Assembly (NCBI RefSeq): GCF_000258495.1
Contig: NZ_AJLG01000020.1
Span: 1-39,468, forward strand
Source: Pedobacter agri PB92
Lineage (GTDB): Bacteria > Bacteroidota > Bacteroidia > Sphingobacteriales > Sphingobacteriaceae
Length of the DNA stretch: 39,468 nucleotides
Reading direction: 5' to 3'
A model generated the notes under the pieces. It was not told where the DNA came from and searched no databases. It worked only from the letters and a program-made list of their open reading frames with translations. The position numbers were made by a program, and so were the translations under genes. The first letter of the stretch is position 1; each line of letters begins with the position of its first letter. Positions 1 through 9,110 of this stretch are shown here, piece by piece.

Positions 1-437
1 ATGGTTAATTCCACTTCTAAAGTCACAGATTTATCCATATTGCAAATTACATGCTCAGGGTTTAATACTGTAAAGTTGTTAGAGAATTTAGTGATATCAC
101 CAGCCTTGAATTGATCTTGACCATTAACAATGATGAAAACTTTTTCAGCATCACCAGAATCACCTGTTTTCTTAAAACGAACTTGTTTTAAGTTTAAGAT
201 GATATCAGTTAAATCTTCTACAACACCTTTCATGGTAGAAAACTCATGCGAAACGCCTGAAAAACGAATAGTAGTAATAGCATAACCTTCTAACGAAGAA
301 AGTAAAATTCTTCTTAAGGCATTACCAATTGTTACACCGAAACCGGGCTCTAAAGGACGAAATTCAAATGTGCCATCGAAATCTGTTGATTTCTGCATGA
401 TCACTTTGTCAGGTTTCTGAAATGCTAAAATTGCCAT
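1..437 (-). CDS. rpoA: RNA polymerase alpha subunit, N-terminal part (3' end outside window)
   Basis: This reading frame starts with ATG at 437 and stays open to the window edge, giving about 145 residues of the alpha-subunit N-terminal (assembly) domain. It begins [12 protein letters not shown] and carries the family signature [19 protein letters not shown] (about residues 30-48), followed by [19 protein letters not shown]. The domain dimerises and nucleates assembly of beta and beta'. It is the last gene visible in the alpha cluster, 85 bases after rpsD; rplQ would normally follow but lies outside. The C-terminal DNA-binding domain cannot be seen. Identity is certain from the motif and the context. 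Confidence 0.97.
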   Translation of the reverse strand, partial: MAILAFQKPDKVIMQKSTDFDGTFEFRPLEPGFGVTIGNALRRILLSSLEGYAITTIRFSGVSHEFSTMKGVVEDLTDIILNLKQVRFKKTGDSGDAEKVFIIVNGQDQFKAGDITKFSNNFTVLNPEHVICNMDKSVTLEVELT

Positions 438-522
438 TTATATTTTTTTAAATTCGTTATTGAATATATAGTAACAAGAAAAAAGTTAATTACCCTTTCG
501 AGGTAATTAACTATCTTATTTA

Positions 523-1131
523 TTACTTTGAGTATAACTCGATGATTAAGTTTTCCTTGATGTTTTCAGGAATCTCATCACGTTGTGGGTAAGTTAAGAA
601 TTTACCAGTTAATTCACTAGCATTCCACTCTAACCATGCGAACTTGTTAATGGTTCTGCCGGCAACTGAGTTACTAATTGATTCTAAAGATTTTGACTTT
701 TCACGAACCGCAACCACATCACCAGCTTTTAACTGATATGAAGGGATATTTACAACTTCACCATTCACGGTTACGTGTTTATGGCTAACTAACTGGCGTG
801 CACCAGAACGGGTCGTTGCAATACCTAAACGGTAAACTGTGTTATCTAAACGTGCTTCTAACAATTGAAGTAAGTTATCACCTGTGATACCTGCACGTGA
901 AGATGCTTTTTTAAACAAGTTACTGAACTGCTTTTCTAATACACCGTAAGTGTATTTTACTTTTTGTTTCTCCATTAACTGGATCGCATACTCAGATTGT
1001 TTTCCTCTTCTTTTTGAAACGCCATGTTGGCCAGGAGGATAATTTTTTCTGTCTAACACCTTATCAGGACCGAAGATTGGTTCTCTGAATTTACGGGCGA
1101 TTTTTGATTTTGGGCCTGTATATCTTGCCAT
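523..1131 (-). CDS. rpsD: 30S ribosomal protein S4
   Basis: This 202-residue protein is full length for S4, a primary 16S rRNA binder in the 30S body. It starts [21 protein letters not shown], and the S4 RNA-binding domain lies around residues 93-155 ([10 protein letters not shown] through HVTVNG). There is no cysteine anywhere, so it is the zinc-free form. It lies between rpsK and rpoA, with a 62-base spacer from rpsK. In Escherichia coli S4 represses its own alpha operon by binding the leader before rpsM; a hairpin sits at that place here (2128-2167), but such control in this organism is only inference. Confidence 0.98.
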   Translation of the reverse strand: MARYTGPKSKIARKFREPIFGPDKVLDRKNYPPGQHGVSKRRGKQSEYAIQLMEKQKVKYTYGVLEKQFSNLFKKASSRAGITGDNLLQLLEARLDNTVYRLGIATTRSGARQLVSHKHVTVNGEVVNIPSYQLKAGDVVAVREKSKSLESISNSVAGRTINKFAWLEWNASELTGKFLTYPQRDEIPENIKENLIIELYSK

Positions 1132-1193
1132 TTTTTTTCTGTTTTTAAAGTATCATTCAGCCTGTAACTGAAGATTCTTAGCTTTAAAATTAA

Positions 1194-1583
1194 TTAAACT
1201 CTTCTCTTTTTAGGAGGACGACATCCGTTGTGTGGAAGTGGAGTAATATCTTTAATAGATGTTACTTCAATACCTGCTACTTGCAAAGTTCTGATTGCAG
1301 ATTCACGACCTGAACCCGGACCTTTTACAAAAACTTCAACTTTACGTAAACCTAAATCAAATGCAACTTTACCGCAATCTGAAGCTGCTTGACCAGCTGC
1401 ATACGGCGTGTTCTTTTTAGAACCTTTAAAGCCCATTTTACCAGCAGAAGACCATGAAATAGTCTGTCCGTTGTTGTTAGTTAACGTAACGATGATGTTG
1501 TTGAAAGTAGCATTGATATGTGCCTGACCAACAGGCTCAATTACAACGATACGTTTTTTTGTTACTTTTTTACTCTTAGCCAT
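1194..1583 (-). CDS. rpsK: 30S ribosomal protein S11
   Basis: This 129-residue S11 belongs to the 30S platform near the 3' end of 16S rRNA and the E site. Family landmarks are [26 protein letters not shown] and AAGQAA segments, and the C-terminal [11 protein letters not shown]. The basic N-terminus [11 protein letters not shown] is normal. It follows rpsM with an unusually long 151-base spacer, which is filled by a word-repeat palindrome (see 1601-1730), rather than the few bases usual in this cluster. Confidence 0.98.
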   Translation of the reverse strand: MAKSKKVTKKRIVVIEPVGQAHINATFNNIIVTLTNNNGQTISWSSAGKMGFKGSKKNTPYAAGQAASDCGKVAFDLGLRKVEVFVKGPGSGRESAIRTLQVAGIEVTSIKDITPLPHNGCRPPKKRRV

Positions 1584-1600
1584 TTTATCTTTTAGATTTT

Positions 1601-1730
1601 AGATATGAGACTTGAGATATGAGACTTTCTCTACCCCGATACTCAGTATCCTACTTTTTCTTATATTCCAGATTTCGAGCAGATTTTAAAGATATGGTAC
1701 TCATATCTTAAATCTCACATCTCACATCTA
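1601..1730. repeat. Word-repeat inverted spacer between rpsM and rpsK
   Basis: The rpsM-rpsK spacer contains the word GATATGAGAC twice in direct orientation near 1602-1624. The perfect 9-base arm AGATATGAG at 1601-1609 pairs with CTCATATCT at 1700-1708. Around the arms lie degenerate copies such as TAAATCTCACATCTCACATCTA. The whole spacer could fold as a long imperfect hairpin in the mRNA. No open reading frame or promoter box is visible in it. Confidence 0.7.
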
Positions 1731-1734
1731 TCTA

Positions 1735-2112
1735 TTACTTAGTAGCCTTTTTCTTGTTAGCAACTGTTTTTCTCTTACCCTTACGAGTACGTGAGTTGTT
1801 TTTAGTACGCTGACCACGAGAAGGTAAACCTTTTCTGTGACGTAAACCACGGTAACAACCAATATCCATTAAACGTTTGATGTTTAACTGAACCTCTGAT
1901 CTTAAAGCACCTTCTACTTTAATTTCATCGTTAATCATTGTACGGATAGCTGATAATTCATCATCAGACCAATCTTGTACTTTTTTGTTAAGATCGATAC
2001 CTGCAGTAGTTAAAATACGTTGTGCAGTAGTTCTACCAATACCATAGATATAAGTTAAACCAATCTCTCCTCTTTTGTTTCTTGGTAAATCAATACCTGA
2101 AATCCTTGCCAT
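1735..2112 (-). CDS. rpsM: 30S ribosomal protein S13
   Basis: This 125-residue S13 is a 30S head protein that contacts 50S through the A-site finger bridge. It begins [20 protein letters not shown], has the helix-two-turn-helix segment [14 protein letters not shown], the conserved [18 protein letters not shown] near residues 88-104, and a lysine-rich tail ending NKKKATK. It is the first gene of the classical alpha cluster here. A 67-base spacer with a strong nested hairpin separates it from rpmJ. Confidence 0.98.
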   Translation of the reverse strand: MARISGIDLPRNKRGEIGLTYIYGIGRTTAQRILTTAGIDLNKKVQDWSDDELSAIRTMINDEIKVEGALRSEVQLNIKRLMDIGCYRGLRHRKGLPSRGQRTKNNSRTRKGKRKTVANKKKATK

Positions 2113-2127
2113 ATTTATTTTTTTTAC

Positions 2128-2167
2128 GTAATTCCGAACGGCGGGCCACCGTTGTACGGTACATTAC
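2128..2167 (-). promoter_or_regulatory. Nested hairpin before rpsM
   Basis: In the transcribed orientation the 40-base segment has GTAAT near its start pairing with ATTAC at its end, then CC with GG, then AACGG with CCGTT around a seven-base loop. It ends 15 bases before the rpsM start codon. This is the position of the S4-responsive leader of the alpha operon in other bacteria. I see no sequence similarity that would prove the same control, so regulation is inference. Confidence 0.5.
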
Positions 2168-2179
2168 AATATTTTCTAA

Positions 2180-2296
2180 TTACCCTTGACGTTGCTTGTA
2201 TTTCGGATTTTTCTTGTTGATAACGTAAAGTTTACCTTTACGGCGAATAATCTTGCAATCAGCGCTACGTTTTTTAATTGATGATCTAACTTTCAT
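2180..2296 (-). CDS. rpmJ: 50S ribosomal protein L36 (zinc-free form)
   Basis: This 38-residue protein reads [20 protein letters not shown], then [18 protein letters not shown]. It is the L36 of the large subunit, near the peptidyl-transferase region. Zinc-type L36 has a Cys-Cys-Cys-His set at about positions 11, 14, 27 and 33; here they are Ser, Cys, Asn and Tyr, so zinc cannot be held. It begins one base after the infA stop codon, which implies translational coupling. The length and RQG ending match the family exactly. Confidence 0.96.
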   Translation of the reverse strand: MKVRSSIKKRSADCKIIRRKGKLYVINKKNPKYKQRQG

Positions 2297-2297
2297 T

Positions 2298-2516
2298 TTA
2301 TTTGTATCTATAAGTGATGCGTCCCTTTGTTAAATCATAAGGAGACATCTCTAGTTTTACTTTGTCACCAGGTAAAATTTTGATGTAGTGCATCCGCATC
2401 TTACCTGAAATGTGAGCAATAATCTCATGTCCGTTCTCAAGTTCTACTCGGAACATCGCATTTGATAATGCTTCTCTTATTACTCCGTCTTGTTCAATTG
2501 AGGCTTGTTTAGCCAT
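2298..2516 (-). CDS. infA: Translation initiation factor IF-1
   Basis: This 72-residue OB-fold (S1-like) protein occupies the A site of the 30S subunit during initiation. It starts [22 protein letters not shown] and has the standard [26 protein letters not shown] core and a YRYK end. It sits between map and rpmJ, the usual Bacteroidota order. A TAATTTTG box 45 bases upstream suggests an internal promoter that could transcribe infA-rpmJ and the alpha cluster apart from secY. Confidence 0.98.
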   Translation of the reverse strand: MAKQASIEQDGVIREALSNAMFRVELENGHEIIAHISGKMRMHYIKILPGDKVKLEMSPYDLTKGRITYRYK

Positions 2517-2560
2517 ATTTTATTGATTGTTACTTAATTAGCTGCTTCTAAACAGGGTTG

Positions 2561-2568
2561 CAAAATTA
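2561..2568 (-). promoter_or_regulatory. Candidate internal promoter before infA
   Basis: On the minus strand this is TAATTTTG, an exact match to the Bacteroidota -7 consensus TAnnTTTG, and it lies in the 67-base map-infA gap. No clear TTG is found at the usual distance upstream, in the end of map, so this is a half-supported promoter. Confidence 0.4.
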
Positions 2569-2583
2569 AATAAAAAATTTTAA

Positions 2584-3372
2584 TTATTTATTTTTTTGTT
2601 GTAAAACTTTTTCTATCATCGAAAACGTAGATAGAACATCTGCTTTTCCCTTTCTAATTGCTACTGTGTGTTCAAAATGAGCTGATGGCTTATTGTCTTT
2701 ACTGGTAACCGTCCATCCATCATTATGAAACTTCACACCTGCAACGCCGGTATTAATCATGGGTTCTATTGCAATCACCATTCCTTCTTCAAGTTTTGGT
2801 CCTGCACCACGCTTTCCATAATTCGGAACTTCTGGTTTTTCGTGAAGTTTCACGCCAACACCATGTCCTACTAATTCTCTTACTACACCAAATCCATTTC
2901 CCTCTGCGTATTGTTGAATGGCAAAGCCAATATCTCCGGTACGCATCCCAACTACAGCTTTCTCAATGCCTAACTCCAGGCAGTGCTTAGTAACCTCAAC
3001 CAGCTTTTGCTTTTCATCATCAACTTCTCCGATTGAAAAAGTATAGGCTGAATCGCCAAAATAATTGTTTTTAATTACGCCGCAGTCTACTGAAATTAAA
3101 TCACCTTCTTGTATAATGTACTCGCTTGGAAAACCATGAACAACTTGTTCATTAGGCGAAATGCATAAAGAATTTGGGAAACCGTTGTAGTTTAAAAATG
3201 CAGGAATCGCTCCATTGTCATTAATAAACTCATAAGCTAGCTTGTCCAGGGCTAAAGTAGTCATGCCTGCTTTTATCACTTTTGCTACTTCAGCTAAAGT
3301 TTTAGAAACAAGCATGGAACTTTCTCTTATTAGCTCAATCTCTTCAAGAGATTTGTAATAAATTTTAGACAT
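2584..3372 (-). CDS. map: Methionine aminopeptidase, type I
   Basis: This 262-residue cytosolic dimetal hydrolase removes N-terminal methionine from new proteins. The pita-bread ligands are all visible: D96, D107, H170 (in VGHGVGVKLHE), E203 (in AIEPMI) and E234 (in FEHTVAI). H79 is the expected substrate-contact histidine. There is no N-terminal zinc finger, so it is the short bacterial form. It lies between secY and infA, as is common in the spc cluster, coupling its supply to ribosome output. The 92-base spacer before it is a word-repeat palindrome. Confidence 0.97.
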   Translation of the reverse strand: MSKIYYKSLEEIELIRESSMLVSKTLAEVAKVIKAGMTTLALDKLAYEFINDNGAIPAFLNYNGFPNSLCISPNEQVVHGFPSEYIIQEGDLISVDCGVIKNNYFGDSAYTFSIGEVDDEKQKLVEVTKHCLELGIEKAVVGMRTGDIGFAIQQYAEGNGFGVVRELVGHGVGVKLHEKPEVPNYGKRGAGPKLEEGMVIAIEPMINTGVAGVKFHNDGWTVTSKDNKPSAHFEHTVAIRKGKADVLSTFSMIEKVLQQKNK

Positions 3373-3382
3373 TCATTTATCG

Positions 3383-3450
3383 TTTTGAATGCGTGAATTA
3401 TGAATGAGTAAACCACTTAACCAAGCTTTCACTCATTCTATCATTCAAAA
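3383..3450. repeat. Word-repeat inverted spacer between secY and map
   Basis: Nested inverted arms are visible: TTTTGAATG (3383-3391) with CATTCAAAA (3442-3450), and AATGAGT (3403-3409) with ACTCATT (3431-3437). The words GAATG and GAATGAGT recur with small changes. The segment fills the spacer without coding capacity and would form a hairpin within the secY-map mRNA. Confidence 0.7.
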
Positions 3451-3464
3451 TCAAATAGTTTATC

Positions 3465-4805
3465 TTACAACGCTGCATTGCTACTCGCGGCAGGAACTCC
3501 TGTTCTGCCGGTAACTCTACCCGTCTTCATTAATCCATCATAATGACGCATTAATAAATAACTTTCAATCTGCTGTAAAGTATCCAAAACAACACCTACT
3601 AAGATCAATAATGATGTACCACCAAAGAAATGAGCAAACTCTTGTTTAATACCAAACTTAACAGCAATCGAAGGTAAAATAGCAATGATCGCTAAAAATA
3701 CCGCACCTGGAAAAGTGATTTTTGAAATCACATCATCAATAAAAGTTGATGTTGCAAAACCTGGTTTAACACCTGGAATAAAACCACCATTTTTCTTCAT
3801 ATCGTCACTCATTTGAGTTGGATTTACTGTGATAGCAGTGTAGAAGAAAGTAAAGGCAATAATTAAAAACGCAAACGTTAAGCTATAAGCCAATGAAGTT
3901 GTATTGCTAAATTGAATTAACCATGATCCTTGCAATGAAGGAACAAATTGCGTTAATGCACCAGGAATAAACATCAAGGCCTGAGCAAAGATGATAGGCA
4001 TTACACCAGCGGCATTAACCTTTAAAGGAATGTACTGACGAACACCACCAAACTGACGGTTACCAACAATTTTCTTAGCGTATTGTACAGGTACTTTACG
4101 TACACCTTGAACAATTAAAATGGTAAACATTACTACAGCAAAAAGTGCAACAATCTCTAAAACCAAAGCAACCGGGCCTCCACCTTCACTGGCAGAACCC
4201 ACACGTGCACTAAACTCTTGAGAAATTGCAATAGGTAAACGGGCAATAATACCAACCATAATGATTAGTGATGTACCGTTACCAATACCTTTATCAGTAA
4301 TTTTTTCACCTAACCACATTACGAATAATGTACCTGCTGTTAATACAAACGTAGATAACACTAAAAATAAAGTATTTGGTAATAAAATAGCTTCTGCCGG
4401 AACTTGCGTTTTAACGTAACCTACAGATTGAACGATTGTAATCGCTACCGTTAGATAACGAGTGATCTGGTTCATTTTCTTTCTACCACTTTCGCCTTCT
4501 TTCTGCATTTTTTGGAAAGAAGGAACAGCAATACCTAATAGTTGCACCACAATTGATGCAGAGATATAAGGCATTACCCCTAATGCTAAAATAGACACAC
4601 GAGAGAACGAACCTCCGGCAAACATATCTAGTATGCCTAAAAGTCCTGATTTTTCGTTAGTGCCTAAAGCAGTTGGATCTACACCTGGTAAAACCACGTG
4701 AGATACGAAACGGTATACCAAAAGAATTAAGAGCGTAAACAATATACGCTCTTTTAATTCTTGAATTTTCCAGATATTACTTAAAGTAGTAAATAGCTTC
4801 TTCAT
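3465..4805 (-). CDS. secY: Protein translocase channel subunit SecY
   Basis: This 446-residue protein has about ten hydrophobic helices and forms the Sec channel in the inner membrane. The start MKKLFTTLSNIWKIQELKERI matches the usual cytosolic amphipathic N-terminus. VLPGVDPTAL after helix 1, GGSFSRVSILALGVMPYISASI (plug and helix 2) and NPTQMSDDMKKNGGFIPG (cytosolic loop) are classic SecY segments. It follows rplO by seven bases, the universal spc arrangement, so secretion capacity rises with ribosome synthesis. Confidence 0.98.
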   Translation of the reverse strand: MKKLFTTLSNIWKIQELKERILFTLLILLVYRFVSHVVLPGVDPTALGTNEKSGLLGILDMFAGGSFSRVSILALGVMPYISASIVVQLLGIAVPSFQKMQKEGESGRKKMNQITRYLTVAITIVQSVGYVKTQVPAEAILLPNTLFLVLSTFVLTAGTLFVMWLGEKITDKGIGNGTSLIIMVGIIARLPIAISQEFSARVGSASEGGGPVALVLEIVALFAVVMFTILIVQGVRKVPVQYAKKIVGNRQFGGVRQYIPLKVNAAGVMPIIFAQALMFIPGALTQFVPSLQGSWLIQFSNTTSLAYSLTFAFLIIAFTFFYTAITVNPTQMSDDMKKNGGFIPGVKPGFATSTFIDDVISKITFPGAVFLAIIAILPSIAVKFGIKQEFAHFFGGTSLLILVGVVLDTLQQIESYLLMRHYDGLMKTGRVTGRTGVPAASSNAAL

Positions 4806-4812
4806 TTAATAA

Positions 4813-5259
4813 TTACAATTTTACAATTGAACCGCCTGCAGCTTCGATAGCTTTTTGAGCAGTTGCAGAGAATGCATGTGCAGTAACTTCTAATTTTACT
4901 TTAACCTCACCACGACCTAAGATTTTAACTAAGTCATTTTTTGAAGCTAAACCATGTGCTTGTAAAGCAGCGAAATCGATAGTTGTTAAGCTGTGTTTCT
5001 CAGCTAAAGTTTGTAATACATCTAAGTTTACGCCAACATATTCTGTACGGTTGATTGGTTTGAAACCAACTTTAGGCACACGACGTTGTAAAGGCATTTG
5101 ACCACCTTCAAAACCGATTTTGGTTGAGTGACCTGAACGAGAACCCGCACCTTTGTGACCACGAGTTGAAGTACCGCCACGACCAGAACCTGTACCACGA
5201 CCAATTCTTTTGTTGTTTTTTGTAGAACCTACTGCAGGTTTTAAATTACTTAAATTCAT
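4813..5259 (-). CDS. rplO: 50S ribosomal protein L15
   Basis: This 148-residue L15 binds 23S rRNA late in 50S assembly. It starts [20 protein letters not shown] and has the glycine/arginine-rich [22 protein letters not shown] loop and the C-terminal [13 protein letters not shown] segment. An upstream ATG at 5304 would add 15 residues with no counterpart in L15, so I place the start at 5259. The 102 bases between it and rpmD are longer than usual for this cluster, with no clear motif. Confidence 0.96.
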   Translation of the reverse strand: MNLSNLKPAVGSTKNNKRIGRGTGSGRGGTSTRGHKGAGSRSGHSTKIGFEGGQMPLQRRVPKVGFKPINRTEYVGVNLDVLQTLAEKHSLTTIDFAALQAHGLASKNDLVKILGRGEVKVKLEVTAHAFSATAQKAIEAAGGSIVKL

Positions 5260-5361
5260 TTTTTTGAATTTGTGTTGCCCTTCGCTTTCACTAAACAGGT
5301 ACAACGATTAAACATATATAAAGCTAGCAAAGGTGTATCCTCTACTAGCTTTAAACTTTTA

Positions 5362-5541
5362 TTAAATTGCTTCGATAGCTACTAAGTGATTCACTTTGCG
5401 AACCATACCGATAATTTGCGGTGTAGCTTCTACCTCAACACTTTGATTCATTTTAGATAAACCTAAAGCTTGAACGGTTCTTTTTTGGCGCTCGCTTCTG
5501 TCGATAACGCTTTTTACTTGTGTTATTTTGATCTTAGCCAT
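5362..5541 (-). CDS. rpmD: 50S ribosomal protein L30
   Basis: This 59-residue protein reads MAKIKITQVKSVIDRSERQK, with TVQALGLSKMNQSVEVEAT and a final VRKVNHLVAIEAI. These are the standard L30 features, including the ALGL-K hinge and the IIGMVRKVNHLV ferredoxin-like strand. It begins four bases after the rpsE stop, the expected position between S5 and L15, and is translated in the same operon. Confidence 0.96.
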   Translation of the reverse strand: MAKIKITQVKSVIDRSERQKRTVQALGLSKMNQSVEVEATPQIIGMVRKVNHLVAIEAI

Positions 5542-5545
5542 GATA

Positions 5546-6064
5546 TTATCCGTTAAATACTTTGTTTAAATCGATACCACGAGTTTGAGCTACTGTATAA
5601 GCATCACGCATTTTTGTTAATGCATCAACAGTTGCTTTTACCACGTTGTGTGGGTTTGATGATCCTTTAGATTTTGCCAGTACGTTATGAACGCCAGCAC
5701 TCTCTAATACAGCACGCATCGCACCACCTGCAATTACTCCAGTACCTACTGCAGCTGGTTTGATTAAAACAAAACCACCTGAGAATTTACCGATTTGCTC
5801 GTGAGGAACAGTACCATTTAAAATTGGAACTTTTACCAAGTTCTTTTTAGCATCATCCACACCTTTAGCGATTGCTTCAGTTACCTCTTTCGCTTTACCT
5901 AAACCGAAACCAACAACACCGTTTTCATCTCCAACAACAACAATTGCTGAGAAGCTGAAAGTACGACCACCTTTGGTTACTTTGGCAACACGTTGTATAC
6001 TAACCAAACGATCCTTTAATTCGATATCGGTGGTTTTAACTCTTTTTATATTGATAGTTGACAT
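5546..6064 (-). CDS. rpsE: 30S ribosomal protein S5
   Basis: This 172-residue S5 sits at the 30S mRNA entry channel and affects accuracy. The N-terminal double-stranded-RNA-binding fold carries [21 protein letters not shown] and [20 protein letters not shown]; the C-terminal part has [20 protein letters not shown]. The start at [19 protein letters not shown] is preceded by A/T-rich sequence only. It lies between rplR and rpmD with short gaps. Confidence 0.98.
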   Translation of the reverse strand: MSTINIKRVKTTDIELKDRLVSIQRVAKVTKGGRTFSFSAIVVVGDENGVVGFGLGKAKEVTEAIAKGVDDAKKNLVKVPILNGTVPHEQIGKFSGGFVLIKPAAVGTGVIAGGAMRAVLESAGVHNVLAKSKGSSNPHNVVKATVDALTKMRDAYTVAQTRGIDLNKVFNG

Positions 6065-6081
6065 CTTACTTTTTCTTCAGA

Positions 6082-6435
6082 TTAAAATACTAAACCAGCT
6101 TCGCGAGCACCTTCTGCTAACGATTTTACACGACCGTGGTATAAATAGCCATTTCTATCGAAAACAACTTGTTTAACACCTGCAGCAATTGCTTTTTCGG
6201 CAACTAATTTACCTACTGCAACTGATTGGTCTGATTTACTTCCAGTACCTGCAAAATCTTTCGATAATGATGATGCTGAAGCTATTGTTGTACCGGTTAC
6301 ATCGTTAATTACCTGCGCATAAATCCCTTTATTGCTTCTATATACAGATAACCTTGGACGCTCTTCCGAACCGGTAAGTCTTTTTCTGATCCCTTTTTTA
6401 ATACGATCTCTTCTTGATAATTTTTTACCTGCCAT
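6082..6435 (-). CDS. rplR: 50S ribosomal protein L18
   Basis: This 117-residue L18 binds 5S rRNA together with L5. Family marks are the basic N-terminus [40 protein letters not shown], and the closing [24 protein letters not shown]. The length is normal for bacteria. It follows rplF by five bases and precedes rpsE by seventeen, the usual spc order. Confidence 0.98.
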   Translation of the reverse strand: MAGKKLSRRDRIKKGIRKRLTGSEERPRLSVYRSNKGIYAQVINDVTGTTIASASSLSKDFAGTGSKSDQSVAVGKLVAEKAIAAGVKQVVFDRNGYLYHGRVKSLAEGAREAGLVF

Positions 6436-6440
6436 GATTA

Positions 6441-6998
6441 CTATTTTTTAGATGCTGATTTACCTGCTTTTCTTCTTAACACTTCACCTACAAACTTGAT
6501 ACCTTTACCTTTGTATGGCTCTGGTGCACGTAACGAACGGATTTTCGCTGCTACCTGACCGATCAATTGTTTGTCAATACTTTCTAAAATGATTTTAGGC
6601 GTTTGACCTTTTTCTGAAGATGTAGTTACTTTAATCTCTTCTGGTAATTGGAATACATAGTGGTGAGAATAACCTAAAACTAGATCTAGTGTATTACCTT
6701 GGTTTGTCGCACGGTAACCAACACCTACTAATTCCTGAGTTAATTTATAACCTTCTGTAACACCAACAACCATGTTGTTAAGCAATGAGCGATATAAACC
6801 GTGTAATGCTTTGTGTTTCTTTTGTTCTGATGGACGTTGAACTGTTAAAATTCCATCTTCTTGACTTACAGTGATATCTGAATCTACTGCTTGTGTTAAT
6901 TCACCTTTAGGGCCTTTTACTGTAACAACGTTATCATTTGATACCGTGATTGTAACTCCTGCAGGGATTGTAATTGGGGCTTTTCCTATTCTTGACAT
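6441..6998 (-). CDS. rplF: 50S ribosomal protein L6
   Basis: This 185-residue two-domain protein lies near the sarcin-ricin loop at the factor-binding site. It starts [17 protein letters not shown]; the first domain includes [10 protein letters not shown], and the C-terminal domain has the L6 signature [23 protein letters not shown]. The length is slightly above the usual 175-180. It is placed between rpsH and rplR and is co-transcribed. Confidence 0.98.
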   Translation of the reverse strand: MSRIGKAPITIPAGVTITVSNDNVVTVKGPKGELTQAVDSDITVSQEDGILTVQRPSEQKKHKALHGLYRSLLNNMVVGVTEGYKLTQELVGVGYRATNQGNTLDLVLGYSHHYVFQLPEEIKVTTSSEKGQTPKIILESIDKQLIGQVAAKIRSLRAPEPYKGKGIKFVGEVLRRKAGKSASKK

Positions 6999-7016
6999 TG
7001 TGCTGTTCTCCTAATA

Positions 7017-7415
7017 TTAATAAACGTGACACAATACCTCACCACCAATGTTTAATTTGGCTGCTTCTTTATCAGTCATTACACCTTTAGAAGTAGATAA
7101 GATTGCGATACCTAAACCGTTTAATACTCTTGGCATATTTTCAACACCAGCGTAGTTTCTCAAACCTGGTTTACTTACTCGCACTAATGTACGAATAGCA
7201 GGAACTTTGGTAATTGGATTGTATTTCAAAGCAATTTTAATGGTGCCTTGAACTGTAGTATCTTCAAACTTGTAGTTCGCGATGTAACCTTTGTCGAAAA
7301 GAACTTTAGTAATTTCTTTTTTAAGGTTTGATGCAGGAATTTCTACAACACGGTGGTTGGCCTTAATGGCATTCCTTACTCTTGTTAAATAATCTGCTAT
7401 TGGATCTGTATTCAT
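7017..7415 (-). CDS. rpsH: 30S ribosomal protein S8
   Basis: This 132-residue S8 binds the central domain of 16S rRNA. Landmarks are MNTDPIADYLTRVRNAIKA at the start, RVSKPGLRNYAGVENMPRVL in the middle, and the C-terminal GVMTDKEAAKLNIGGEVLCHVY. In Escherichia coli S8 represses the spc operon by binding a 16S-like site near rplE; I did not identify such a site here. The 150-base spacer between it and rpsN is unusually long and contains a hairpin made of repeated words. Confidence 0.98.
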   Translation of the reverse strand: MNTDPIADYLTRVRNAIKANHRVVEIPASNLKKEITKVLFDKGYIANYKFEDTTVQGTIKIALKYNPITKVPAIRTLVRVSKPGLRNYAGVENMPRVLNGLGIAILSTSKGVMTDKEAAKLNIGGEVLCHVY

Positions 7416-7508
7416 TATTTATTGTTTTTGATAGTGGTTTCCTTCTGCTACCCAGCTGTGGGACCTTCTATCGGTTAAAATTCTTTTTTAAGCGAAAAGC
7501 AAAAAGAC

Positions 7509-7544
7509 TAAAGCCTAAAGCGGATTTATTCGCTTTAGACTTTA
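7509..7544. repeat. Hairpin of repeated words between rpsN and rpsH
   Basis: TAAAGCCTAAAGCG (7509-7522) pairs with CGCTTTAGACTTTA (7531-7544) around an eight-base loop; the only irregular pair is a G-T wobble. Degenerate copies of the word AAAGC continue on both sides (7490-7555). The rest of the 7416-7565 spacer shows no gene. A role in mRNA processing or stability is inference. Confidence 0.7.
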
Positions 7545-7565
7545 AGCTTTCAGCTCTAACCTATA

Positions 7566-7835
7566 TTACCAAGATGCTTTTTTAACACCTGGTATTTTAC
7601 CGTCTAATGCCATCTGGCGGAACGTTACCCTTGAAATACCAAAGGTACGCATATATCCACGAGGACGACCAGTTAATTTACAACGGTTGTGTAAACGTAC
7701 CGGAGAGGAGTTTTTAGGTAATTTATCTAAACCCTCGAAATCTCCTGCAGCTTTTAATGCTGCACGTTTTTCAGCGTATCTAGCTACCAATTTTTGGCGC
7801 TTAACTTCGCGTGCTTTTACACCTTCTTTTGCCAT
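7566..7835 (-). CDS. rpsN: 30S ribosomal protein S14 (long, zinc-free form)
   Basis: This 89-residue S14 is a 30S head protein. It starts [20 protein letters not shown] and has [20 protein letters not shown] followed by a [23 protein letters not shown] end and KKASW. The protein has only one cysteine and lacks the CxxC pairs of the short zinc form, so it is the long type. Its ATG overlaps the rplE stop codon in the sequence TAATG, so the two are probably translationally coupled. Confidence 0.98.
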   Translation of the reverse strand: MAKEGVKAREVKRQKLVARYAEKRAALKAAGDFEGLDKLPKNSSPVRLHNRCKLTGRPRGYMRTFGISRVTFRQMALDGKIPGVKKASW

Positions 7836-8398
7836 TATTCTGCTGTTTTTTGATTTTTAAATGGTAATCCGAATTGTTTCAATAACTCAAGCGCCTCAAC
7901 GTCAGATTTTGCCGAAGTTACGAAAGTTATATCCATCCCTAAAATTTTATTGATTTTATCTATATTAATCTCTGGGAAGATGATTTGTTCAGTAACACCT
8001 AAAGTGTAGTTACCTTTTCCATCAAAACCTTTATCGTTAATACCTTTGAAATCGCGAATACGTGGTAAAGCTACAGAGATCAAACGATCCAAGAACTCAT
8101 ACATATTGTTGTCACGTAATGTTACACGTACACCTACCGGCATACCTTTACGCAATTTAAAGTTAGAGATATCTTTTTTAGATTGTGCCGGAACCGCTTG
8201 CTGACCAGTAATAGTAGTCAATTCAACGATTGTCGTATCCATAATCTTTTTATCAGTAACAGAAAAACGACCCACACCCTGATTGATACAGATTTTTTCC
8301 AATTTTGGAACCTGCATTACAGTTTTGTACTGAAATTTCTCTTTTAACGCATTTACAACTTCTTCTTTGTATTTGCTTTTTAATCTAGGTGTAGCCAT
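7835..8398 (-). CDS. rplE: 50S ribosomal protein L5
   Basis: This 187-residue L5 binds 5S rRNA and contacts the P-site tRNA. Visible family segments are [28 protein letters not shown], and [14 protein letters not shown] with [11 protein letters not shown] near the C-terminus. It is joined by one-base TAATG overlaps to both rplX upstream and rpsN downstream, a tight three-gene coupling. Confidence 0.98.
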   Translation of the reverse strand: MATPRLKSKYKEEVVNALKEKFQYKTVMQVPKLEKICINQGVGRFSVTDKKIMDTTIVELTTITGQQAVPAQSKKDISNFKLRKGMPVGVRVTLRDNNMYEFLDRLISVALPRIRDFKGINDKGFDGKGNYTLGVTEQIIFPEINIDKINKILGMDITFVTSAKSDVEALELLKQFGLPFKNQKTAE

Positions 8399-8739
8399 TA
8401 TTTAATTTCCTCCCCTGAAATTTTAGCAACTCTAACGATTTTACCATCAGCGTTTAGTTTACGACCAACGCGGGTAGTTTTACCAGATCTTGGATCAACC
8501 AACATCAAGTTAGAAATGTGAAGAGCAGCTTCTTTTTTAATAATACCACCGTTCGGATTTGCAGCATTTGGTTTAGTGTGTTTAGACACTAAGTTAACGC
8601 CTTCTACAATGGCTCTGTTTTTATCTATTTGTACTGAAAGTACTTTTCCTTGTTGACCTTTTGAATCGCCAGCAATTACTTTAACTAAATCTCCTGTGCG
8701 GATTTTAAGTTTTGATGGTGTATTTACTTTGTTTCCCAT
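8398..8739 (-). CDS. rplX: 50S ribosomal protein L24
   Basis: This 113-residue protein initiates 50S assembly by binding the 5' end of 23S rRNA. The KOW motif is clear in [21 protein letters not shown] (about residues 14-34), followed by [14 protein letters not shown] and [14 protein letters not shown]. The start [16 protein letters not shown] is one base after rplN ends, and its stop overlaps the rplE start. Confidence 0.98.
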   Translation of the reverse strand: MGNKVNTPSKLKIRTGDLVKVIAGDSKGQQGKVLSVQIDKNRAIVEGVNLVSKHTKPNAANPNGGIIKKEAALHISNLMLVDPRSGKTTRVGRKLNADGKIVRVAKISGEEIK

Positions 8740-8740
8740 T

Positions 8741-9109
8741 TTATAATACCTCCGGTGCTAATGATACAATTTTCATGAATTGTTTTTCACGTAGTTCTCT
8801 CGCAACCGGGCCAAAGATACGTGTACCTCTTGGCTCATCCTGTGCGTTCAATAATACAGCAGCATTATCGTCAAAACGGATATAAGAACCATCTTTACGA
8901 CGGATTTCTTTTTTAGTTCTTACAACAACTGCTTTAGAAACTGTACCTTTTTTAATATTACCTGACGGTAATGCGCTTTTTACGGTAACAACTACCTTAT
9001 CACCAATTGAAGCATAACGTTTGCCGGTTCCACCTAGCACGCGAATTACCAATACTTCTTTTGCGCCGCTGTTATCAGCAACGTTTAATCTCGATTCCTG
9101 TTGTACCAT
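8741..9109 (-). CDS. rplN: 50S ribosomal protein L14
   Basis: This 122-residue L14 sits at the subunit interface near the factor-binding site. It starts [20 protein letters not shown] and includes the signature [20 protein letters not shown] and the C-terminal [20 protein letters not shown]. The length equals the bacterial standard. It has one-base gaps to both rpsQ and rplX. Confidence 0.99.
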   Translation of the reverse strand: MVQQESRLNVADNSGAKEVLVIRVLGGTGKRYASIGDKVVVTVKSALPSGNIKKGTVSKAVVVRTKKEIRRKDGSYIRFDDNAAVLLNAQDEPRGTRIFGPVARELREKQFMKIVSLAPEVL

Positions 9110-9110
9110 C

